DNA of 64,000 nucleotides from an uncultured Flavobacteriaceae bacterium (GTDB taxonomy: Bacteria > Bacteroidota > Bacteroidia > Flavobacteriales > Flavobacteriaceae). Positions within the stretch are counted from its first letter, which is position 1. Each line of letters begins with the position of its first letter. Below, one piece after another: positions 19,720-28,246 of this stretch. The stretch spans positions 127,001 through 191,000 of the forward strand of contig CALSUE010000001.1 in the NCBI GenBank assembly GCA_943789455.1, read 5' to 3'. A model generated the notes under the pieces. It did not search any database. It saw nothing but the letters and a program-made list of their open reading frames with translations, and was not told where the DNA came from. The position numbers and the translations under genes are program-made.

Positions 19720-21187
19720 CTAATTGTTTTATAAATTCTTCAGCATTTCTAAAATGTGATTCTTTTTTATCCTGATTCATTTTATCAAAAGTTCTTATTA
19801 GCATTCCTAACCTTGGATTCTTTAGAAAGAAACTTCGATGCTTATCCATAAAAGTCCAAAATAATCCATCCCATGCTGCCTGCCAATCTCCTTTTTTGTA
19901 ATTACTCATTTTCATGATATAATTACTGCTACTTATATACGGCTTGGTAGACATTAAGCCTCCATCTGCATATAAACTCATCCCATATACATTAGGAACC
20001 ATAACCCAATCATATGAGTCTATGAATAATTCCATAAACCATTGATACACATCGTCTGGATCAAACTCACACAATACCATAAAATTACCCAAAACCATAA
20101 GCCGTTCAATGTGATGGGCATATCCTGTATTTAAAACCTTCTTAATAGCATCATCTATTGGTTCAATTCCTGTAGTCCCGGTGTAGAAAGAAGCAGGTAT
20201 TTTTCTAGAAAACCCCCAAAAGTTTTTTGTGCGTTCTTCAGAACCTTTAACACCATAAACCCCTCTAATAAATTCTCTCCAACCAATTATTTGTCTAACA
20301 AAACCTTCTGTAGAGTTGATTGGAATATCATTTTTTTCTGCAAATTCGAGAGTTTGTTTAATAACCTCCATGGGATTTAATAATCCCACATTAATTAATG
20401 GAGATAAAATACTGTGATTTAAAAAAACTTCTTTTTGAACAATAGCATCTTCATAATCACCAAACTCTTTAAATCTTTTTTCTAAAAACTGGTCAAGCCA
20501 AGCCTGCGAGGTTTTAAAATCTATGGGATAAATAATTGAACTACTTAACTGACCGTAGTGAGAATTAAAATGGTTGTTAACATATTCCTCAGCTTCGATG
20601 TGATAAGGTGTTTTCTCAGGAAAGTTAATTGTAGGCGGCTTTTTGTTTTTTGGATATTTTTTTCTGTTTTCCGAATCAAAAGTTAATTTTCCCCCTACTG
20701 GTTCTCCATTAGACATTAAGATATTTCTTTTTATTCGTTGTTGCTTATAAAAAGAGGTTTGAAAAAATTTCTTTTTTGAAGAACTAAAAAATGTATTAAG
20801 TTCATTTTTAGTATTAATGAATAAAGGGTTATTATACCATGTAATTGAAATGTCTTTTGAAGTGTTTTTGATATGTTTTTCTAACCAATTGTCATTGGGT
20901 TCAATAATATGTAACTCTTCTAAACCTTTTTTAATGAGGTTTGGAATTAATTTCCGAACATCAGAAAGTTCAGAGGTAGCATTTATGTAGGAAACTTTAT
21001 GACCAAGTGAGGTGAGGTAACTAGAATAACTTTTCATGGTGGCTCTATGAAAAGCAATTTTTTGTTTATGAAACTTATAGTGATTAAAAAATAAAAATTC
21101 CTCTACGATATACAATTCACATTTTAAATCTTTAAAAGGTGGAATCTCGAAGAGTTGGTTTGGGAAAACTAATGCAACTGTTTTCAT
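19712..21187 (-). CDS. Cryptochrome/photolyase family protein related to FeS-BCP/CryB (DPRP domain)
   Basis: FPNQLFE start; GWREFIRGVYG; WVMVPNVYGMSLYADGGLMSTKPYISSSNYI. Confidence 0.93.
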   Translation of the reverse strand: MKTVALVFPNQLFEIPPFKDLKCELYIVEEFLFFNHYKFHKQKIAFHRATMKSYSSYLTSLGHKVSYINATSELSDVRKLIPNLIKKGLEELHIIEPNDNWLEKHIKNTSKDISITWYNNPLFINTKNELNTFFSSSKKKFFQTSFYKQQRIKRNILMSNGEPVGGKLTFDSENRKKYPKNKKPPTINFPEKTPYHIEAEEYVNNHFNSHYGQLSSSIIYPIDFKTSQAWLDQFLEKRFKEFGDYEDAIVQKEVFLNHSILSPLINVGLLNPMEVIKQTLEFAEKNDIPINSTEGFVRQIIGWREFIRGVYGVKGSEERTKNFWGFSRKIPASFYTGTTGIEPIDDAIKKVLNTGYAHHIERLMVLGNFMVLCEFDPDDVYQWFMELFIDSYDWVMVPNVYGMSLYADGGLMSTKPYISSSNYIMKMSNYKKGDWQAAWDGLFWTFMDKHRSFFLKNPRLGMLIRTFDKMNQDKKESHFRNAEEFIKQLDE

Positions 21188-21190
21188 GTG

Positions 21191-22510
21191 TTAAAATAGT
21201 GTTTGTTGTAGCCAACGATTTCTAAATAGATGGGCAGGATCGTAACGTTCTGCTTGAAGTTGGGTATTAAACTTTCGATCTCTTGGATCGTTACCTACAC
21301 CAGAAACATACATCCAGTTTCCAAAGTTGCTATGAACATCATAGTCTAGTAATATAGATTCAAAATAGGCCGCACCAATTCTCCAATCTAATGTTAGCTC
21401 TTTGGCAAAATAAGAAGCAACATTTTGTCTTCCTCTATTGCTCATCCAGCCTGTTCGTTTTAATTCTATCATGTTGGCATTCACAAAATCATCTTTTGTC
21501 TCTCCATTAATCCAATTTTGTATAATTTTTCTATTGGAAGACCATGAGTAGTTTTTATTCAAAATTCCACCAATCTTAAAGATATTGTTGCCATGTTTTA
21601 ATGAAATGTATTTAAAATAATCTCTCCAAATCAATTCAAAAATAAGCCAATATGTAGACTGATTTTTTATTTCATCTTTCTCAAATTTTTTAACATTCCA
21701 ATAAATAGTTCTTGCTGAGAGTGATCCATTGGCCAACCAAGGAGAAAATTTAGAGCTGTAGTCTGTACCTATTAATCCATTTCTTGTTTTTTTATAAAAT
21801 CCCAATTTTTTTGTTTCAAAAAAATAATTATGTAACCTTTTCAAGGATTCACTTTCTCCTCCATGAAATGGAAAAGCTGTTTTTTTGTCTTTCTCGAACA
21901 ACTTAAAACCTAGCTCATTTAATGTTGGAATATGATTTGTAGTGTTAATAATATTTGTTGAATTCAATTTTTGAACTTCAGTAGTAGCTCGTATTGCAAC
22001 ATATTTTTCTAGTTTTTTTCTCAAATTAGAAAATACCTGGGGTATATTTTCAATTTTAACATTTACATCTTCAGGATGATATAAAAACTGATTATAAACC
22101 TCTATTATTTGTATAGTATTGTGTATTGATTTTTGAACCTTAATTTTAGAAATATTCTCTTCATGCGTCCATTCTTTCTGTTTGTATATAGCATCAATTT
22201 GATAGCTATCACATATAGTTTTAAGTTTAATTTCTGGTTTGTCTAAGAAAACTAGTAATGAAATATTTTTTGTAAATAATTGGTGTTTAAGATCGTGCAA
22301 TGATTCTAAAAGAAATTGTGCTCTAAATACATCCATTTTTTTAAAACCAAACTCATTTTCTTCAAATAAGCTGGGATCTATAATATAGATACCTATTACT
22401 TTTGAATGGTTTTTAACGGCAAGACTCAGTACATCATTATCATGAATTCTAAGATCATTTCCAAACCAAACGAGCCCCGTAGTATTTTTTATTTCTGTTT
22501 TGTCAATCAA
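21191..22510 (-). CDS. DASH-type cryptochrome
   Basis: LVWFGNDLRIHDN; FELIWRDYFKYISLKHG; SNFGNWMYVSGVGNDPRDRKFN; YDPAHLFRNRW. Confidence 0.94.
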   Translation of the reverse strand: MIDKTEIKNTTGLVWFGNDLRIHDNDVLSLAVKNHSKVIGIYIIDPSLFEENEFGFKKMDVFRAQFLLESLHDLKHQLFTKNISLLVFLDKPEIKLKTICDSYQIDAIYKQKEWTHEENISKIKVQKSIHNTIQIIEVYNQFLYHPEDVNVKIENIPQVFSNLRKKLEKYVAIRATTEVQKLNSTNIINTTNHIPTLNELGFKLFEKDKKTAFPFHGGESESLKRLHNYFFETKKLGFYKKTRNGLIGTDYSSKFSPWLANGSLSARTIYWNVKKFEKDEIKNQSTYWLIFELIWRDYFKYISLKHGNNIFKIGGILNKNYSWSSNRKIIQNWINGETKDDFVNANMIELKRTGWMSNRGRQNVASYFAKELTLDWRIGAAYFESILLDYDVHSNFGNWMYVSGVGNDPRDRKFNTQLQAERYDPAHLFRNRWLQQTLF

Positions 22511-22518
22511 TTTTTAAC

Positions 22519-22650
22519 TTATCTTTTGTTTCTCCTGCATCTTTCACTACAATATTTAACTTGTTCCCAGTTTTTTTCCCATTTTTTTCTCCAGTTAAAT
22601 GGTTTTTCACAAACTGCACAATATTTTACTGGCAAATGCTGTTTTTTCAA
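22519..22650 (-). CDS. DUF2256 domain protein (43 aa, TTG start), absent from the ORF track
   Basis: Translation [43 protein letters not shown]; start abuts the upstream stop (TAG-TTG). Confidence 0.9.
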   Translation of the reverse strand: MKKQHLPVKYCAVCEKPFNWRKKWEKNWEQVKYCSERCRRNKR

Positions 22651-24078
22651 CTATTTTGTTTTAATTATTCTATTAATCATACCGTTAAAAACGAACCAAT
22701 GGAGTGGTGTAACTAAATACCAATATAATCTACCAGCAACTCCTTTGGGTCTAAATGTTGCTGTTTGATATAAAACATTTTTTTCAATTTTAAATTCCAG
22801 CCAAGCTTCACCAGGCAATTTCATTTCTGCATAAAGCAATAATTTTTTTTGGTTCTTATCTGCATATATTACTCTCCAGAAATCTAACGCATCTCCATTA
22901 CGTAATTCTGTTGGACTCCTTCTTCCCCTTCTTAATCCTGTGCCTCCGTAAAACTGATCTATATACCCCCTAATTTTCCATAAAAATGTCCCATAGTACC
23001 ACCCGTTATTTCCACCAATTGACCAAATTTTATTGATGGTTTTTTCTGTATCAATAACATCTCTTTGCTTGAAGTCTTTAAAACATCCATAACTAGGTAC
23101 ATTAATGTATTTGTGTATGTAGTTTTGAAGCTTACCACTACTTATGTATGAATCTTTCCAACTTGATATAATACTGTTTTGTTCAATTTTAATAAAAGCT
23201 AATTCTATAGCTTTTTTGTAATTCATTGGATATATCTCCAGTAATGAATTTATAGATGATTTTTCTCCTATAATCTCTATCCCCATACTATTCACAAGGG
23301 AGGATGCTAATTTATATGAGGTTGACGTAACAAAATATAGCCAGTAAGAAGAAAGTTTTGGTGTCATTATGGGAACTGTAACTATTGTTCTTTTTAGTCC
23401 ACGAAACTTTGCAAATTGCAATAACATTTCTTTATAAGTTAATACCTGAGGTCCAAATATGTCAAAGGATTTATGGTACAATTCTTTTTTACCAATTGCT
23501 TTACTTAAAAAAGACAAAACATCTCTAACTCCTATGGGTTGTGTTTTAGTATTCAGCCATCTTGGTGCGATCATGAAGGGAAGTTTCTCAACTAAATCTC
23601 TTATGATTTCAAAAGAGGAGCTGCCAGATCCAACAATAATTCCAGCTTTAAAAGTAGTTAGAGCATACTGTTTAGACTGAAGTGTTTTTTCGACATTTTT
23701 TCTAGAAAGAAGATGTTTAGATAACTTAGTGTCATTAGTAATACCACTAAGATAAATGACTTGCTTTACCGATGTTTTTTCTAGTGCTCTCTTAAAGTTA
23801 AAAGCACAACGCTCTTCAAGAATATGAAACTCTTTCGCAGAATTAGACATGGAATGAATGAGGTAAAAAGCAATATCAATTTCTGATGGAATTAAACGTA
23901 ATGAATTAGCTTTTAAAAAATCAATTTCAACAAATTCTATTTTTTCATCTTTAGCATATAGATGCTCTATTCTTGCGATATCTCTTACAGTACATATTAA
24001 GTGATGGCCTTCGTTTAATAAAATTGGAATTAAACGTTTTCCTATATAACCTGTTGCACCTGTAATGAGAATTTTCAT
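22651..24078 (-). CDS. SDR/NAD(P)H-binding protein with C-terminal DUF2867
   Basis: ILITGATGYIGKRLIPILL; C-terminal RLYWYLVTPLHWFVFNGMI. Confidence 0.9.
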   Translation of the reverse strand: MKILITGATGYIGKRLIPILLNEGHHLICTVRDIARIEHLYAKDEKIEFVEIDFLKANSLRLIPSEIDIAFYLIHSMSNSAKEFHILEERCAFNFKRALEKTSVKQVIYLSGITNDTKLSKHLLSRKNVEKTLQSKQYALTTFKAGIIVGSGSSSFEIIRDLVEKLPFMIAPRWLNTKTQPIGVRDVLSFLSKAIGKKELYHKSFDIFGPQVLTYKEMLLQFAKFRGLKRTIVTVPIMTPKLSSYWLYFVTSTSYKLASSLVNSMGIEIIGEKSSINSLLEIYPMNYKKAIELAFIKIEQNSIISSWKDSYISSGKLQNYIHKYINVPSYGCFKDFKQRDVIDTEKTINKIWSIGGNNGWYYGTFLWKIRGYIDQFYGGTGLRRGRRSPTELRNGDALDFWRVIYADKNQKKLLLYAEMKLPGEAWLEFKIEKNVLYQTATFRPKGVAGRLYWYLVTPLHWFVFNGMINRIIKTK

Positions 24079-24079
24079 A

Positions 24080-24709
24080 CTACTTCATTGTATTTAATTT
24101 CTTAGGTCTTTGATAACTAAATCTAGTGTTATTGTTTGCAATAGCGTATGCATCTAATCCATTAATAGCCGCTACTTTTCCTTTTGCTAAATCTAAAAAT
24201 CCATCTTCATTTAAAATATCATCTTTTACATACAAATTTTTAATTTCCGCAATGATGTGTATTACATTATTTGATTTGATGTGATACTCTTCTATAAACT
24301 TCATTTCCATTTGAACTGGAGAACCTTTTACAAAAGGGGCAATGCAATCGTTGTAATATTCATCTTCTAGTGTAGTGATATCAAATTCTGATATTGCTTC
24401 TTCATATTTCGCTGATGTGTGATGGGCGTCTTCTATGATGTCTTCAAAAATATGATTAATGGTAAAAACACCAGATTCAAGGATGTTTTTGTAAGTATCT
24501 CTTGGAACTGTTGTTGGTCTTAAAATAAACCCCAGAGTAGGGGGGTTAGAGCCCAAATGAGTTACAGAACTAAAAACAGCTACATTAGTGATTCCTTCTT
24601 TAGAAATTGTTCCTATTAGGTTAGCAGATTTATAGCCTGAGCATGAATTGATTAAGTTAATTTTCTTAATCTTTTCAAGGTCATTTATTTGATCTCTGGT
24701 ATAATGCAT
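24080..24709 (-). CDS. Flavin reductase family protein (FMN-binding split barrel)
   Basis: SVTHLGSNPPTLGFILRPTTVPRDTYKNI. Confidence 0.9.
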   Translation of the reverse strand: MHYTRDQINDLEKIKKINLINSCSGYKSANLIGTISKEGITNVAVFSSVTHLGSNPPTLGFILRPTTVPRDTYKNILESGVFTINHIFEDIIEDAHHTSAKYEEAISEFDITTLEDEYYNDCIAPFVKGSPVQMEMKFIEEYHIKSNNVIHIIAEIKNLYVKDDILNEDGFLDLAKGKVAAINGLDAYAIANNNTRFSYQRPKKLNTMK

Positions 24710-26020
24710 TTATATTATTTTGTAATTATTAATTTTAATTTTATTAGCCTTTAAGTCGAACATTAAATTATAAAGACCAAAGAAAGTTCTATTAATATAA
24801 ATAAAATGTTTTGAACCTCGGTTTCCGTTCATTTTTCTCAATTCAGTACTCTTACTGTATCTTTCTCCAAGTTCTGTGATTTTATTAAAAAATTCAGGGT
24901 CAGAAAAATCAAATTCATCTTGATTAAATGGTTTTGTAAACAGACTTAATAATTCATGAAATAAATCTTTGAAAAATATAATTTCTTCATTTGAGTCGTC
25001 TGCTCTTAAAATTTCTAATTCATACAGTTTTTTTGTAAAAAAATCTGGATTCTTTAAGTTGGCTTCTACTGCTAATTCAAAATAAGGTATATAAAATTCT
25101 GTAGGGATTGATTTCATACAGCCAAAATCTAAGGCTATTAAGTCACCCTCTTTTGATACAAGAAAATTACCTGGGTGTGGGTCTGCATGAACTTTTCTTA
25201 AGTTATGAAGCTGATGCATATAAAAATCCCATAATGCCTGACCGAGTTTATTTGATAACTCTATATTACTATTATACGCAGTAAATTCAGACAGATGTTC
25301 ACCTTTCATCCAGTCCATAGTTATTATTCTATCTGATGAAATTTCTGGATAATAGTTTGGAAATTTTAAGTTTGGAATATGCTTACATTTTTCCACAATT
25401 TCTTTACTTTGATCTAATTCAAGTAAATAATTTGTTTCTTCTACCAATTTATCCTCAACTTCTTTAAAATATTTATCAGAGTCTTTACCTCTAATGTTAA
25501 ACATTTTGACAGCTATTGGTTTTACAAGCGATAAATCTGATGCTATACTATCTGCAACACCAGGATATTGAATCTTTACAGCTAGTTTTTTTCCATATTT
25601 TTCAGCTGCGTGAACTTGGCCAATACTCGCTGCATTTACAGAGGTTGAATTGAATTTGTCATAAATTTGATCAGGATGTTTGCCAAAATATTTTTTAAAT
25701 GTCTTAATCACTAAGGCGGGAGATAATGGAGGAACAGAAAATTGTGCCAATGAAAACTTTTCAACATAAGCTTGAGGTAGAATACTTTTCTCCATACTCA
25801 ACATTTGGGCAACTTTTAATGCGCTTCCTTTCAATTTCTTCAAGCCGTCATAGATGTCTTCTGCATTATTTTCATTGAGCCGTTGTTTAGCCTCTTGCTC
25901 AGTTTTTGTTATTTTATCGCCATAATATTTAATATAATTTACACCAACTTTAGCGCCAGTTTGCACCATTCTTGTTGCTCTTTGAATTTTTGATGTGGGG
26001 ATATTGTCTATGGTTTTCAT
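24710..26020 (-). CDS. ABC1/UbiB (AarF) family kinase-like protein
   Basis: NAASIGQVHAAEKYGKKLAVKIQYPG; KVHADPHPGNFLVSKEGDLIALDFGCMK. Confidence 0.94.
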   Translation of the reverse strand: MKTIDNIPTSKIQRATRMVQTGAKVGVNYIKYYGDKITKTEQEAKQRLNENNAEDIYDGLKKLKGSALKVAQMLSMEKSILPQAYVEKFSLAQFSVPPLSPALVIKTFKKYFGKHPDQIYDKFNSTSVNAASIGQVHAAEKYGKKLAVKIQYPGVADSIASDLSLVKPIAVKMFNIRGKDSDKYFKEVEDKLVEETNYLLELDQSKEIVEKCKHIPNLKFPNYYPEISSDRIITMDWMKGEHLSEFTAYNSNIELSNKLGQALWDFYMHQLHNLRKVHADPHPGNFLVSKEGDLIALDFGCMKSIPTEFYIPYFELAVEANLKNPDFFTKKLYELEILRADDSNEEIIFFKDLFHELLSLFTKPFNQDEFDFSDPEFFNKITELGERYSKSTELRKMNGNRGSKHFIYINRTFFGLYNLMFDLKANKIKINNYKII

Positions 26021-26025
26021 TCGAG

Positions 26026-26682
26026 TTAATTGTTGTGAATTTTTTCTTTAAATAAAAACTTACCAAAATCAATAATACTTTTTAGAGGAGTGGTGTCTAT
26101 AAGATCGAAGCTAGCTTTTACAGATTTTTCAATAAAAATATCAGTTTTTTCAAATGAAGAGGAAGTGTCATCTAACCAAAATTTCATTGTTACCAATAAT
26201 TGAAACCATGCAGATTCTTTTAAGGATCTTAACTGTAGTTTTTCAAGACGTTCTTCTTTAAGATCAATGGTTTGAATATTTAAATTTTCAATGTATCCAG
26301 AAAAAGATTTCTTGAGCTCTGTTAAAGCAGCCATCGATTTGAGTTGATTTTTATTTCCAGCTAAAGCATGGACAACGTAGCTCCTATTTGCAGTTAAGTT
26401 TTCAAAAAAAGTATAGTAAAAACTTAACAATTTATTACGTGAATCAAATTCTGAGTAGTCTTCACTGTTTTTTAAAAGTGTTACTGTGTTGTTAAAAAAG
26501 GCATTAAATACACCTTTCTCAATAGCCTCAAATGAACCATAATAGTTGTAAAATAAACTTTCTTCAAAATTATTTTCCTTAGCGAAACTATAAACAGAAG
26601 AAGGGTTTTTGTTGTGATTTAAGACATAATCCATATACCATGAAGTAATGTCGTTTTGAGTGATTTTTTTCTTTTTTGCCAT
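26026..26682 (-). CDS. TetR/AcrR-family transcriptional regulator
   Basis: N-terminal HTH-like NPSSVYSFAKENNFEESLFYNYYGSFEAIEKGVF; helical C-terminus. Confidence 0.85.
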   Translation of the reverse strand: MAKKKKITQNDITSWYMDYVLNHNKNPSSVYSFAKENNFEESLFYNYYGSFEAIEKGVFNAFFNNTVTLLKNSEDYSEFDSRNKLLSFYYTFFENLTANRSYVVHALAGNKNQLKSMAALTELKKSFSGYIENLNIQTIDLKEERLEKLQLRSLKESAWFQLLVTMKFWLDDTSSSFEKTDIFIEKSVKASFDLIDTTPLKSIIDFGKFLFKEKIHNN

Positions 26683-26712
26683 GACTTTATATTACGCTAT
26701 AAAAATACTAAA

Positions 26713-26742
26713 TGTTTAACGTTTTAAGCAGAATATTAAACA
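26713..26742. promoter_or_regulatory. Candidate operator: 7-bp inverted repeat with 16-nt spacer
   Basis: TGTTTAA-cgttttaagcagaata-TTAAACA, 31 bp upstream of the TetR gene start. Confidence 0.35.
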
Positions 26743-26898
26743 AAAGGATTTGTTAAAATTTATAATAATAATTTAAAGTGTATTGTTATATGTTAATGAG
26801 ATGAATAGTCTCTATCTTTTTCTTCTTAAAAGTTAGTGTGATTTTTAAGGTAATATGTAGTGTTTGAATGTATCTTATATATTGATATATAAAGAAAT

Positions 26899-26920
26899 AA
26901 GCCTTGTTAAAACAAGGCTT
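26899..26920 (-). terminator. Hairpin downstream of tRNA-Pro(TGG)
   Basis: AAGCCTTGTT-AA-AACAAGGCTT; minus strand continues ATTTCTTTAT. Confidence 0.65.
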
Positions 26921-26926
26921 ATAAAG

Positions 26927-27001
26927 TCGGGGTGGCAGGATTCGAACCTGCGACCTCCTCGTCCCAAACGAGGCGCGATGACCGGGCTACGCTACACCCC
27001 G
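26927..27001 (-). tRNA. tRNA-Pro(TGG)
   Basis: Minus strand CGGGGTG..CCTCG-TTTGGGA-CGAGG..GGTTCGAATCC..CACCCCGA. Confidence 0.96.
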
Positions 27002-27163
27002 ATGTTGAATCGGGCTCAAATTTACTGTATTATTTCTATACTCTAAAATTAAAGCCTTAAATAACTGTTTTAATTTCTATTTTTTTTTCTTTTACTAAAC
27101 ATAAAGTTAATAATTAATGTAAAGATTTAATTAAAATACATCTTTTAAAAAAATCAAAAAAAT

Positions 27164-27171
27164 TATATTTG
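27164..27171 (+). promoter_or_regulatory. TAnnTTTG -7 element upstream of trxB
   Basis: TATATTTG 23 bp upstream of the start codon; no clear -33 TTTG. Confidence 0.4.
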
Positions 27172-27193
27172 TATCTCAAAAAATAGAATAATA

Positions 27194-28141
27194 ATGTCTG
27201 AAAGTATTGAAAAAATAAAATGTTTAATTATTGGCTCTGGACCGGCAGGTTATACTGCAGCTATTTATGCAGCGAGAGCAGATATGAGGCCTGTAATGTA
27301 TACAGGTCTTCAAATGGGGGGGCAATTAACTACAACTACAGAAGTTGATAATTTTCCCGGCTATGCAAATGGTACAGATGGAACGGCTATGATGGAGGAT
27401 TTAAAAAATCAAGCAGAACGCTTTGGAACAGAAGTTCGTTTTGGTATGGTAACTGAAGTGGTTTTGAGTAAAGAAATAGGTGGTCTTCATCATGTCACTG
27501 TTGATGGTGCTAAAATTATTGAGGCTGATACTGTTATTATATCTACAGGAGCTACTGCTAAATATTTAGGAATAGAAAGTGAACAACGATTAATTGGTGG
27601 AGGAGTGTCAGCGTGTGCAACTTGTGATGGGTTTTTCTACAAGGGACAAGATGTAGTAGTTGTTGGAGCTGGAGATACGGCTGCAGAAGAAGCTACATAT
27701 TTAGCCAATATTTGTAATAAAGTTACCATGTTAGTTCGTAAAGACTATATGAGGGCATCAAAAGCGATGCAACATAGAGTTAATAAAACTGAAAATATAG
27801 AGGTACTATACAATACTGAATTGGATGAGGTATTGGGAGATAATGTAGTAGATGGTGTAAGAGTTGTCAATAATATTTCAGGAGATAAAAAAGAGATTTC
27901 TGTAATGGGTTTATTTATTGCTATTGGGCACAAGCCTAATACTGACTTGTTTAAAGGAGTGTTGAATATGGATGATACGGGTTATTTAATAACTGAAGGG
28001 AAAACTACTAAGACAAATATTCCTGGAGTTTTTGCTGCTGGAGATGTTCAAGATAAAGAATATAGACAAGCAGTTACAGCTGCAGGAACAGGTTGTATGG
28101 CTGCTCTAGATGCAGAAAGATATTTAGGCGCTTTAGCCTAA
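27194..28141 (+). CDS. trxB: Thioredoxin-disulfide reductase
   Basis: GSGPAGYTAAIYAARA; CATCDGFF redox motif; GVFAAGDVQD. Confidence 0.97.
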   Translation: MSESIEKIKCLIIGSGPAGYTAAIYAARADMRPVMYTGLQMGGQLTTTTEVDNFPGYANGTDGTAMMEDLKNQAERFGTEVRFGMVTEVVLSKEIGGLHHVTVDGAKIIEADTVIISTGATAKYLGIESEQRLIGGGVSACATCDGFFYKGQDVVVVGAGDTAAEEATYLANICNKVTMLVRKDYMRASKAMQHRVNKTENIEVLYNTELDEVLGDNVVDGVRVVNNISGDKKEISVMGLFIAIGHKPNTDLFKGVLNMDDTGYLITEGKTTKTNIPGVFAAGDVQDKEYRQAVTAAGTGCMAALDAERYLGALA

Positions 28142-28246
28142 GTTTTATAAATCCTTTTTACATTAATAGAAGTACTTTGAAATTAATTAAATGTATATTG
28201 TTGTCGAAAATAATATGTATATATTAATGATTAAACAATTTTAATT

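Noticed and set aside
26864-27046. Plus-strand 60-aa ORF (SGWQDSNLRPPRPKRGAMTGLRYTP)
   Set aside because: It is antisense read-through of tRNA-Pro(TGG), a classic spurious ORF.
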